DNA of 64,000 bases from Branchiostoma floridae (Eukaryota > Chordata > Leptocardii > Amphioxiformes > Branchiostomatidae): NCBI RefSeq assembly GCF_000003815.2, contig NC_049982.1:31160407-31224406 (forward strand). The letters run 5' to 3'. Shown here in pieces: positions 24,601-31,134 of the stretch (position 1 is the stretch's first letter; the number at the start of each line of letters is the position of its first letter). The notes under the pieces were generated by a model. The model did no database searches and was not told the DNA's origin. It worked only from the letters and a program-made list of their open reading frames with translations. The position numbers and the translations under genes were made by a program.

Positions 24601-27600
24601 GTATTGAGACGTCTAGTATAATGATGTCAAAATGTCAGATATGTCTTTAAACAATAGAAATAGGGGTTACTTGCCTATCTGACAAACGTAGAATGCAGTT
24701 TCATCGCAGTCCTTTACGCTCCATTCTCCAGCTGGCGTTGTTGTGACGCAGCCCTCCCCCGACGGTTCTCCCGGTGCCCAGCTGCTGTATGACGTTTCAC
24801 TCGGGGTACCATCAGACCATGACCAGAAGTCCTATAAGAACATGTACAGATGCTAGTCTCAATATGTCAGTGCAAACCACGAAGGTACTAGGTACATGTA
24901 CATACATTTTTTCGTCATTTCTGCAAGCTAGGCCACTGTATGCATCATAATTAATATCCGTTAGTGTCCTCTCCAATCAAACTTTAAGTTACATATTTTC
25001 TGATTATGAAGTTCGTGTCATTTTGCTTAATTTAATTGGGTGTTATTAGTGATAGGAATGAGTTAGGTTGATCACTCATCTTCTGAGTTGCAATGATCTA
25101 AGGTGAAATGTTTTGACAGCTGTTGGAGGCAATATTTTTGAATTTAACAACTCAACAGTACAATGACAGATCAATTGCGATATCTTCCCTTATCAGTTAA
25201 AGAATAGAATCAGTTAAAGAGTACACACCTCATACATCTTCAAACCAATCCAGAAGCTGCCATCAGCAGATGCCTCTCCTGCCACACTCATCAACCGATC
25301 ATTGAACTCCTTTGTTGTGGGCTGAGCAAGACGTCCTCCACCGAACTGATCACAGGCGACTTTAGCCTCTTCAAACGTCGTTTCTATCAGGAAAGCTGAG
25401 AGGAAAGCTCCGCCGTATGGTTGGTACCCGACAGTCGCAAGATCCACTGCAGCTGTACGTGTTGAAAGAATTACAATTTTAACTCTTTGCGTTGTCTACA
25501 ACAAAGTACGACGACATTTTGCTATAGAGAAGAAGTTGGCATTCGTCTGTCTCGGAAGACAATGGTAGGCAGACAGGGTGGGTTAGGCGCCCCGTACGTC
25601 TGCCTGGCCTGTACGTGACTTTTAAAGGTGAAGGAGAGGTGGGCACTTCCTTCTCCACCCTCTCGCCCACTGGCGCACTAAGTCCTACAGGGGCAACTGT
25701 GTGCAACGTGTAAAACGCCCCCAGCAGATGTAGGTTTGTTGTTCGGAGTATCCGTCTGCCAGGAGGACTTTTTGTTTTACACAAAACTGCATCATTGGAT
25801 GGTTTAACTTACTAGTTGCAAACAAGATGGTATTATACATCTTATCTGAAGATGTATCTCAAAATACCTCTAAGGTGTAAAGGCACGGTAGCATTCGTCG
25901 TAAGTCATCATACAATGTTGATGCCGTGGAATGTTCATACCGCCTGACAGAACCAGTCTACCGAAAGAATCTGATAAAACAGCTTTTTCCATAAGAGGAC
26001 AGCTAAAACCGTTAGGAAGAATGCACTACTATCACAAGATTCAACAATTTCATTAAATTTGCGATCGTACAAAGATCGTACTATGTATGTGACCGGGCCC
26101 CAATGACAAAAACGATCTATCACTGTGCTTAGTAAACATGAGTTTGGAGACCCCATACCTCCATGAAATATTGTAATTATGCAAATGACTTTCACATCTG
26201 CATAATTCATGTCTGGTTATACGTACACCTTTAAGTAACTTACACAGTTTACAGTCCAATCATTTACTGCTTGTACTTGTACACCAGGGGGCCCCAAAAT
26301 CGACCTTGACCTTCGTCTTTCCAACACCTACCCACAGACCAAATATCATTACAATCCATTCAGAGGTTCTAGAATTATGCTGACCACAAATATGCGGAAG
26401 CACAGGCAGATACACAGCTCAGACAAACACATGGACACACCAAAAACTATACCTCATTTTTTTCATGTTACACAAAATATCATTTCTTATCGACTCAACA
26501 GATTAAAGACAGATGCACTAACAAAACACAACATAGGGTGTACGTGAATATCCATCCATAACATGGTATATGCAGCGAGTGATAACAAATGCGGGTACAA
26601 CCTACTTTGGACCTGACAGAAGAACTTTGCTGTCGCCTCACAAGGTTCATCTTTCCAATTGCCGTCTAAGCGTAGTACTGCGCAGCTGTTTGATGTCGAC
26701 GGCATGCCTGCTCCCCATCCTCTGAACCCGCAGAGCAGATTCCCGTCCCTCCACGCCCACGACTCGTTCTGATTGGACAGCCCGATCCAGTAGTCACTTT
26801 GAGTGTCCTCGCGAATCGCCGTGTCGGTCAGGAACTGGTTGGTGTGGCGATGACGTGGCATTGCCAGCGTACCGCCATCTTCTTGGCATGTTGCCTGTGC
26901 GTCCGCGTGGGTCATCGGGGTCTCGTTGGGCTTGTAGCAGATACCCCCGTGGACGACGTAACCAGCAGGGCATCCTTAAAGTTCAATATCAATATCTATG
27001 ATTCATTTGTGTTATTCCGACAACTGTCATCTTCGCATTCTGACAAAGTGAAAATGGCAATAAAGAGGTTAGCAATTCTTAATACGTATGTGCGGCGAAA
27101 TCATTTGTCGGTCATACGGCAAAGGCCCATGAGGTATCCGGCGGGACATCTAGGAAAAATCTAATTACCAACCAATTAGTTTCATGTAAAGTACTACATT
27201 TTTAGCTTTTAACAGTGATCAATAAGGCCAAAATTCACTTAAGAGCTCTCAAACACATTACTTTTCGAGGAAAGGGAGATATATAACCCGGCAGATTAAA
27301 TGTTAATGAAAGTTACCTACCCAAGCCTGGAAACACCTCCACCTCACACACCGACAGCACGTCTGTGTCCGACCTCTCAGGCAGCTGGATTCGGACGTGT
27401 CTACCGACGATGGGGCGCCTACAGTCTACCGTGATGCTCTGTCCGTTGGCTGGCTTTTGGTCATACGGGGTCCCGCAGATTTCACTTGATTCCCACGACT
27501 GCCATTCTCCTTTTATTCGAACTTCAAAATTCTGGAGAAGGCGTCCTTAAAGAAAGATACGACTAGATGAAAACAAGCACAAAAGTTTCTAATCCCAACA

Positions 27601-30600
27601 GGATAAAAAGGCCCAAACCCCCTGTAACACCCAGCTCAAAAATGTCAACATTTGCAAAGAAAAAGGCATTTTACTTTGCTCTGAAAAGGCTAGCCAAATA
27701 AAAATGGACCCACAGGACAAGAGTATAATGGAATATCTTATACTTGGCGCAATCGGCAGCGCGTTGGTCTCAGACCCAAGAGGTCCTGAGTTCGAATCCG
27801 ACTGCCGTGTCACCGATCTTGTGCCCTTTGGAAAGGCACTTTACGGTACACGTCTGGTCATGTACACGACTTTCCTCACTTAATTCAGGTGTAAATGAGT
27901 ATCTAGCTGCGGCTAGTGGCAGTGACAGGCCTTTGTGGCAGTGACAGACCATAGGGGCATGCTCGGGAATGACGCGCTTACCATGACAGGGGTGGGAGGA
28001 ACCCCTTGCATCCTTGATCGGAATTCCTCCTAGGAGACGGAAACTCCAAACAACAAACCTGCACTGATCTGCTGGGGCCATCTTACACGTTTCAAATACT
28101 TGCCCCTGTAGCACGTAATGCGCCAGTGGACGAGAGGGTGGAGAAGGAAGTGCACACCCCAGGCAGACGGGTCGCCTTAAACACACTCCGTCTGCTTACC
28201 ATAATGTCTTCCGAGACAGACGGATGCCAACAACAACAACAACTTACCACAACAGTCCCCGCGGTTGAGAACTCGCACGGTTGAAACTGGCCAGTCTCTC
28301 CCGAGGTCAACTTGCCACCACGGGCCGGTCTCAGCGTTGGTCAAGGTACACTGTCCCTCAGGCACGGACGTCCCCTTCTCTCCGTCCACGGCCAGGTCAG
28401 CATTATTGGACCCATCGGTGCTGCTTTGCGAGGCGGGTTTTCCACGGGCAACGTTCTCCACTGTATGGTGATAATAAAATGTCATATGATTTTGTTTGTA
28501 GAACGTCAACTGCGAAATACTCCACTAGCTATGGGAGAAAGAAATCATTTCTTCCTAAGCGCCATGTTCTTACAACACGGCAAGGGTACAGGTACTGTAA
28601 TATTTGAAATGAATGTAGAATTTTCATGATCATATCACATGCATAGACAAAGAAATGCAATGGAGAGAGAGTTGATATAATTTTCATCAAAAGGTGACTA
28701 CTTTTTAAAGGTAAACACACGTACCTCTAAATTTTACCTTTAAAAAGTAGTCACTACCCGATGAAAATTATATTAACTGTCACATACATGACTAATAAAT
28801 CTCATCAACAATGAAGAGAGATTATTGGACAAAAAGCGCAAAAACAAACAGTGATTGCTATCCCGTGACCCTCTCACAATATTTACCAATGAGGCAGAAC
28901 ACCAATATATTCTGATTTCTAGCTTAAATGATATAAACATTAAGGTGTCCTAATCCTATTCATGAACCATTCAGATCATACGAACTCACCATCCCATACA
29001 CATTAGTCAGCAGTCTTATGTGTTATAACTGTACTGTTCTTTATTCGAATTTATATAGCCGGTATAACCGCCGGCCTTCGGCGTAACACACAGCGATTTT
29101 TATGCGTTAGAGCACCACGACGCTAGTAGAAATTTCGACAATGTTCCCTCCATTGTGGAAGATATGACGGTTGGCTACGAACTGACCATTTCAAACTAGG
29201 TAGGTGTCCTCAAAGTCTTACTAAACAATGAACAAGAAATTTTCTTTTATACCGAATCCGAAGCACACTGTCTGTTCAATCCAAGATTCCACATTAAAAA
29301 ACTAAATTTTCGAAGAAACGGTCTACTACTATAACCTAGACTCTGACCTAACTGAGTTGGACAGGATACCAGGTGTTCCCAGCTTTGCGTACCTGGGAGA
29401 AGATGATGGCCCTCCAACAACCATTGAGATACAGAACGCTCTTAAGAAATTGAAGAACCACAAATCTCCTGGAGTAGATGGGATAGCCAATGAACAGTTG
29501 AAGTATGGTGCGTCAGGACTAATCAAAGCTCTGGAAGTTCTTTTTGCCAAGGTTTGGTTTGGTGAAGCCATTCCCGAGGACTGGTCCAAAGGCATCATCA
29601 TTGTGCTACCCAAGAAGGGGGATACTACATATTGCGGCAACAACAGGGGAATAACACTCCGATCCACAGCATCAAAACTCTTTCAGATCATCATCCTGGA
29701 ACGCATCAACCTGGGGTTGGAAAGATTACTAAGGGAAAATCAATGTGGCTTCAGGAAGAACAGATCTTGCATCGATCAGATTTATTCCCTACAGACAATC
29801 ATCCATAAGAGTATTGAGTTCAACATCCCCTTGTATATAAACTTCATTGACTTTAAGGCTGCATTTGACAGCATCAAAAGGCAATTCATCTGGAAAGCTT
29901 TCTCCTTTTACGGGCTGCCTATGAAGTACATCAGAGTCCTGCAAGCCTTTTTCTACAATACTGTGAGCGCCGTAAGAGTGAATGGGGAGCAGTCAAGCTG
30001 GTTTAATGTCGAATCTGGTACTGGTCAGGGTGACATACAAGGCCCTCCAGTTTTCAATGTCTGCATTAATCTGGCAGCGTACCTTACTGAACAGAGGAAA
30101 CGTAACTATAACAGTATAAGCCGTTTAATTGCACTTCTTATTTGCCAGAACATTTTGTGCAATTATCCGAATGGTGCAACAAAGTGAACTTATTTAGCTA
30201 GACCACATCACTACGGGACTTTGGGATTCCGTGCAATCAACAGACGTAAGCAGTTATCCGTTTTACAATTAACTGGTTTCTACGGTACAAGTTTTGAATA
30301 CTATTAGGCTAGAAACAGTATCATCATAATTTCAATACCTAAACTCACCTGTACATGATACATGGACGTTTGGCGATGCTCTCCAAACACCATGGTATCG
30401 GATGAAGAAAGATCCAGTAATTTCGTCAGCGTTAAAGTGGTCACTCTTCACGAACATGGTGTACCCTTCCGTTGCACCTACAGTCTTACCAATAACCCAT
30501 TTGTCAGGGATGTGGTACAGGCGCCAGTCGCTGGTGTCGCTGCGGTACACCGGATGTCCGTCAGCGTGTAGGTTGTCATTTGAGTGGCGTGGTTGGGAGG

Positions 30601-30692
30601 ATAGTTGTTGGAGATGCGGACAATAGGGCATCCTAAAATCAGGGGTAAGGGGTTGTGAAAAATTGGTTGCAACTTCTCTGGTCATGTCTTAA

Positions 30693-30725
<33 letters not shown>

Positions 30726-30804
30726 ATCTCTCACTCTCTCTTTCTCGCTCTTTCCCTCTATCTCTCTCTAACTCCCACTCTTTCTCTCTCTCCCCCCTCT
30801 CTCT

Positions 30805-30844
<40 letters not shown>

Positions 30845-31059
30845 ACAACCTTAAACATTTCCATAGAACAAATTTCTTAATCGGAATACAACTTTAGGCT
30901 GCTAGGCAGTATAAAGGCACAGTAAGAAAACGTTGTTTTTTTTATTTCCCGATACCTCTATTTGGAAGGAGAAAAAATGGAACGGGTTTAGATCGATGTA
31001 CCCCACTTACCGTCCAGCGTGGTCACTGCGAGCAGAAGAAACAGTAGAATTGTCACCAT
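1570..31059 (-). CDS. Secreted/anchored multi-lectin ApeC protein (SP, WVIG domain, fucolectin, 2x CTLD, CUB, helical module, ApeC, hydrophobic tail)
   Basis: Seventeen coding exons on the minus strand: 31011-31059, 30349-30632, 28248-28460, 27321-27545, 26606-26974, 25229-25452, 24675-24831, 24505-24543, 23245-23574, 7246-7343, 6182-6541, 5600-5719, 4713-4878, 3436-3617, 3183-3258, 2315-2502, 1570-1827. All have AG acceptors and GT donors except one GC donor at 24674. Phases agree throughout except for one missing base in exon 2. Total is about 1112 residues. The start is the first ATG after an in-frame TAG and opens a signal peptide. FTP, CTLD and CUB domains bind glycans or proteins; ApeC domains of amphioxus apextrin-like proteins are known to bind bacterial peptidoglycan or muramyl dipeptide. 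Inference: a surface or secreted immune recognition protein. The join over the 15.9 kb intron is inferred from phase, strand and the restored CUB end (Y-R-A-I). If wrong, there are two genes, 23245-31059 and 1570-7343. Confidence 0.72.
2534..2625. mobile_element. Fragment of the ACTCAAGCAACTGG palindromic element
   Basis: Starts with TTACTCAAGCAACTGGATAT and matches one arm of the fuller element at 50085-50534, continuing to the block with GTCAGACGTTT. It lies in the intron between gene 1 exons 15 and 16. Confidence 0.6.
4280..4640. mobile_element. Palindromic MITE in an intron of gene 1
   Basis: Arms CTTAAGGTCACACCGA and TCGGTGTGGCCTAAG, with an inner repeated block around ATGGATGACATCC. 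About 360 bp, noncoding, located between gene 1 exons 13 and 14. Confidence 0.6.
4713..7343 (-). CDS. Exons 10-13: linker with RHRR site and helical hydrophobic module
   Basis: Exons 7246-7343, 6182-6541, 5600-5719 and 4713-4878, residues about 631-878. The linker holds T-R-H-R-R-S-V (about 647-653), a match to the furin consensus R-x-[KR]-R. It is followed by a Gly/Ala/Val-rich hydrophobic run (S-F-V-T-D-L-L-F-N-I-A-G-L-V-F-D-I-V-G, about 667-685), then heptad-like amphipathic helices (L-N-L-L-E-S-K-I-N-G-I, later K-R-I-C-E-Y-I-I-D-L). No catalytic motif is visible. The layout resembles alpha-helical membrane-inserting modules and the fish rapunzel type in outline only; I do not recognise the family. 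Intron phases here are 0,0,0,1, unlike the uniform phase 1 of the lectin half. Confidence 0.65.
7677..7900. repeat. GCGATCGC tandem array, left
   Basis: About nine units of roughly 25 bp, each with a GGGGGCGATCGCCC core (some GGGTGGTCGCCC) and a variable GTAGTT, GTACTT or GTAGCTT spacer. The core is itself a perfect palindrome. The order of variant units is partly shared with the right array. Confidence 0.85.
8242..8365 (-). other. Conserved short open frame, left arm
   Basis: Reads S-L-Y-R-K-R-L-H-I-E-L-Y-R-A-Q and ends K-L-V-I-R-A-I-S-N-K-R-I-A then TGA. The right arm copy (21591-21718) keeps the same frame and stop with mostly single-residue changes. Probably the C-terminus of a protein once encoded by the repeated element; family unknown. 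Confidence 0.4.
8733..8900 (-). other. Cys-rich short open frame, left arm
   Basis: Reads G-D-S-T-L-H-G-E-E-T-C-D-C-G-G-A-C-N-C-H, then N-K-E-E-N-C, and ends R-A-F-A-D-D-V-P-S before TGA. The C-D-C-G-G-A-C-N-C-H cluster suggests metal binding. In the right arm (from about 21057) the same frame is cut by a TGA 11 codons early, so the left copy is the more intact one. Likely the last exon of an element-encoded protein. Confidence 0.4.
9642..11403. mobile_element. Nested DNA transposon with AGGTCACAATTG ends
   Basis: Inverted ends CTAGGGTCACAATTG and CAATTGTGACCTAAG, inserted inside the TAGTCTCC element. Flanks CCTTAG(G/C)C on both sides suggest an imperfect 7-8 bp duplication (hAT-like). GC-rich subterminal regions contain CCCGGC and CGGGGTC blocks. 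A related end fragment occurs at 52670-52712. It holds a retroelement fragment (10791-11040). Confidence 0.55.
10791..11040 (-). pseudogene. LINE reverse transcriptase C-terminal fragment
   Basis: Reads C-I-I-C-K-Y-C, V-E-D-E-T-H-F-I-S-K-C, then R-T-T-L-F-K-E and P-x-F-x-x-F-T-D-E-Q-K-A-T-F-L-L. The C-x2-C and E-D-E-x-H-F-x3-C pattern is typical of the zinc-like C-terminus of Jockey/CR1-type LINE polymerases. Only this end survives, inside a DNA transposon. Confidence 0.55.
12865..13005. other. Assembly gap (N)
   Basis: 141 N bases within the core of the giant inverted repeat. Sequence on either side is unrelated to known exons. Confidence 0.98.
13560..13830. mobile_element. Hairpin MITE with a TAATCTCC insert
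   Basis: Arms ATGTTCCGAA, CCCAGGAAAC and CAATGT recur inverted at 13780-13830. A block GTAATCTCCAAGCAGATC and GTATAGCCGGCCAAAGG sits between the arms, related to the TAGTCTCC family. Confidence 0.5.
14325..14476. mobile_element. TAATCTCC-family palindromic element
   Basis: GTAATCTCCAAGCAGATCCT, then AGTATCAAAACTG, a central unpaired part, and the inverse CCAGTTTTGATGCTACC. Same layout as 20030-20179, more diverged. Confidence 0.5.
14675..15070 (-). other. Unassigned open frame with hydrophobic segments
   Basis: An open frame of about 125 codons starts without a Met at a C-K-R-G-E-R-Y region, continues G-L-P-R-G-L-F-L-Y-G-A-G-D-K-R-I-V and two hydrophobic stretches (V-A-F-Y-T-V-Y-Y-L, C-T-V-I-L-F-Y-L-T-L-P-V) and ends at TAA. 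It could be a terminal exon of a membrane protein or chance. It lies in the core of the giant repeat; no family recognised. Confidence 0.25.
16655..16780. mobile_element. AGCCTGGATACC MITE
   Basis: Starts AGCCTGGATACCAGACCC and ends GGAATCCAGGCTA, flanked by similar TCAAAAA runs. Same family as 43434-43543, with further single ends at 14287 and 16550. Confidence 0.55.
16850..17005. mobile_element. CAAGCAGAGGTTAGG palindromic element
   Basis: CAAGCAGAGGTTAGG, then TTTTTTAGTCGTTTTTATCGGG, and the inverse CCCAATAAAAACGACTA and CCTAACCTCTGC. Related half-copies occur at 11935-12010, 12415-12510 and 19735-19790 in the repeat arms. Confidence 0.55.
20030..20179. mobile_element. TAGTCTCC MITE with exact 9-bp target duplication
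   Basis: 150 bp, begins TAGTCTCCAAGCC and ends TTGGAGACTA. It is almost fully self-complementary (AGTATCAAAGCTGGCAA against TTGCCAGCTTTGATTCTA). Flanks GGTAAGATT at 20021-20029 and 20180-20188 are identical. It is the reference copy for the interrupted element at 9561-11476. Confidence 0.8.
21057..21183 (+). pseudogene. Cys-rich short open frame, right arm (early stop)
   Basis: Same Cys cluster as 8733-8900. A CGA-to-TGA change after K-D-A-I truncates it. The alternative frame, starting I-R-L-F-M-A-R-R-H-V, is open in both arms too but carries no recognisable motif. Confidence 0.35.
21591..21718 (+). other. Conserved short open frame, right arm
   Basis: Counterpart of 8242-8365: L-Y-R-K-R-L-R-I-E-L-Y-R-A-Q, D-K-G-H-V-D-L-E-L-V-I-R, ending N-K-R-I-A and TGA. 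Charged and helical in character; no known motif recognised. Confidence 0.4.
22073..22317. repeat. GCGATCGC tandem array, right
   Basis: About ten units of roughly 25 bp, the inverse counterpart of 7677-7900, including the same variant unit type (GGGCGACCACC). It sits about 220 bp inside the right outer end, as the left array sits about 220 bp inside the left one. Confidence 0.85.
23245..23574 (-). CDS. Exon 9: CUB domain
   Basis: A single 330-nt phase 1-1 exon: R-C-G-G, G-x-I-S-S-P-G-Y, C-E-W-K-I-T-V-P-T-G, I-K-F-T-V-E-D-F, F-L-E-I-F-D and G-F-N-I-S-Y. Only three cysteines are seen, so the second disulfide of a standard CUB domain is probably absent; the C-G pair normally after the D-G turn is replaced. 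The last codon is split (Y-R then G). Joining to CC at 7343 gives Y-R-A-I, the usual CUB end, and this is the main support for linking the two halves of the gene. Confidence 0.82.
24505..25452 (-). CDS. Exons 6-8: second C-type lectin-like domain, with a GC-AG intron
   Basis: Exons 25229-25452, 24675-24831 and 24505-24543. The domain shows F-E-E-A-K-x-A-C, G-G-G-R-L-A, F-W-I-G-L, F-W-S-W-S-D-G-T, A-P-G-E-P-S-G-E-G-C, W-S-V-K-D-C and F-Y-V-C-Q. The EPN position reads EPS and the WND position W-S-V-K-D, so a degenerate but recognisable mannose-type site is possible. Exon 24675-24831 ends ATA-G followed by GCAAGT, a classic GC-AG donor; no GT alternative keeps the frame. The 39-nt exon 24505-24543 adds a short Cys-containing bridge (D-E-S-L-C-E) into the CUB domain. 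The acceptor of exon 6 could be six bases further in, in the same frame. Confidence 0.78.
25520..25770 (-). mobile_element. tRNA-derived SINE, 3' part
   Basis: Reverse complement carries GACGGATACTCCGAACAACA, GTTGCCCCTGTAGGACTTAG and GAGAGGGTGGAGAAGG, matching the second half of the SINEs at 51930-52454 and 27738-28215. The tRNA-like head is missing. Located in the intron between CTLD exons of gene 1. Confidence 0.65.
26285..26450. repeat. Dispersed CTACCCAC-CAAATATCAT repeat
   Basis: Contains GACCTTGACCTTCGTCTTTCC, CTACCCACAGACCAAATATCA and GAGGTTCTAGAATTATGCTG. The same order recurs at 39340-39535 and, more diverged, at 32205-32415 and 32950-33050. A noncoding interspersed family of unknown class. 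Confidence 0.45.
26606..26974 (-). CDS. Exon 5: first C-type lectin-like domain
   Basis: One 369-nt exon of phase 1-1 encodes a complete CTLD: C-P-A-G-Y, I-C-Y-K, A-x-A-x-C-Q-x-D-G-G-T-L-A, Y-W-I-G-L, W-x-D-G, C-A-V-L-R and F-F-C-Q. The Ca/sugar motifs are poor. No EPN or QPD is visible before the third Cys (the segment reads G-M-P-S-T-S-N-S-C), and the WND position reads W-K-D-E-P-C. It is therefore more likely a protein- or lipid-binding fold than a classical Ca-dependent sugar site. The chosen donor is GTAGGT after CAA-A, which keeps phase with exon 6; a GTT donor five bases further on would not. Confidence 0.82.
27321..28460 (-). CDS. Exons 3-4: fucolectin (FTP, F5/8C-like) domain
   Basis: Exons 28248-28460 and 27321-27545 together give about 146 residues. 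Landmarks of the fucolectin-tachylectin-pentraxin class are N-V-A-R-G-K-P-A-S-Q-S-S, A-V-D-G, W-W-Q-V-D-L-G, R-V-L-N-R-G-D-C-C-G-R-L and C-x-V-x-V. The R-x-D-C of the fucose site is present. The histidine expected 25 residues before that Arg seems to be Asn, so fucose affinity may be altered. The second exon supplies the ending V-G-R-H-V-R-I-Q-L-P and C-E-V-E-V-F-P-G. The pair is bounded by phase 1 introns on both sides, fitting a shuffled module. A tRNA-derived SINE sits in the intron between the two exons. Confidence 0.8.
27738..28215 (+). mobile_element. tRNA-derived SINE
   Basis: The head holds an A-box-like TGGCGCAATCGGCAGCG and a B-box GAGTTCGAATCC, then the body CACCGATCTTGTGCCCTT, CGACTTTCCTCACTTAA, GGGGCATGCTCGGG. 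A free tRNA gene is excluded because the 3' acceptor stem is replaced by the SINE body. It lies in the intron between the two fucolectin exons. Confidence 0.75.
28671..28777. repeat. Near-perfect hairpin
   Basis: GTTGATATAATTTTCATC then GGTGACTACTTTTTAAAGGTAAA is mirrored by TTACCTTTAAAAAGTAGTCAC and GATGAAAATTATATTAAC. The stem is about 45 bp with an 18-nt loop. A small MITE or recent inverted duplication. Confidence 0.6.
29335..30190 (+). pseudogene. Truncated non-LTR retrotransposon reverse transcriptase
   Basis: The open frame shows the finger and palm blocks of a LINE polymerase: A-L-K-K-L-K-N-H-K-S-P-G-V-D-G-I, I-P-E-D-W-S-K-G-I-I-I-V-L-P-K-K-G, N-N-R-G-I-T-L, E-N-Q-C-G-F-R-K-N-R-S, F-I-D-F-K-A-A-F-D-S-I and G-T-G-Q-G-D-x-Q-G-P. 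It ends before the Y/F-A-D-D catalytic box, so it is inactive. The style is RTE- or L1-like; the exact clade is not decided. It is antisense to gene 1, in the intron between exons 2 and 3. Confidence 0.75.
30349..30632 (-). CDS. Exon 2: W-V-I-G domain, frame broken by a 1-bp deletion
   Basis: This single exon encodes a domain of about 95 residues of a type repeated in lancelet and echinoderm secreted proteins: C-P start, N-H-A-T-x-M, then H-P-V-Y-R, a W-x-L-Y strand, K-W-V-I-G, and a closing N-V-H-V-S-C. I know the pattern but not an official name. The first third reads in one frame (from GA-TGC-CCT) and the rest in another. The exon is 284 nt where a phase 1-1 exon needs a multiple of three (285), so one base has been lost near 30555-30575, between the T-Q-M and H-P-V-Y segments. 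This is either an allele or pseudogene lesion or an assembly error. Confidence 0.65.
30692..30840 (+). repeat. CT/TCTC microsatellite
   Basis: Long imperfect (CT)n tract in intron 1 of gene 1; the transcript strand is a GA repeat. Confidence 0.9.
31011..31059 (-). CDS. Exon 1: start codon and signal peptide
   Basis: The ATG at 31059 is followed by a 15-residue run rich in Leu, Val and Thr (VTILLFLLLAVTTLD), a typical secretory signal with cleavage near T-T-L-D-G. An in-frame TAG lies about 20 nt upstream, so no longer N-terminus is possible in this exon. The exon ends in phase 1 with a strong donor (G|GTAAGT). The next exon starts GA-TGC, giving D-G-C at the junction. Confidence 0.75.
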
Positions 31060-31124
31060 GATGGGTCTGAACTACGCTGCCATGATGTGCTGGAATTTCA
31101 TTTTTTTTTCTTTAATGGGCGATT

Positions 31125-31134
31125 CATATATAAG
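31125..31134 (-). promoter_or_regulatory. Possible TATA box of gene 1
   Basis: CTTATATATG on the minus strand lies about 65 nt upstream of the gene 1 ATG, so transcription could start about 30-40 nt before the ATG. No initiator or GC box was recognised nearby. The call rests on motif and position only. Confidence 0.3.

Noticed and set aside
27744..27815. tRNA gene
   Set aside because: Same reason: B-box GTTCGAATCC followed directly by the SINE body.
28281..28629. Plus-strand frames of 105-108 residues
   Set aside because: Shadows of the minus-strand fucolectin exon 28248-28460.
30402..30672. Plus-strand frames and the second minus-strand frame over 30349-30632
   Set aside because: Opposite-strand shadows; the second minus frame is the front part of exon 2 before the 1-bp deletion, not a separate gene.
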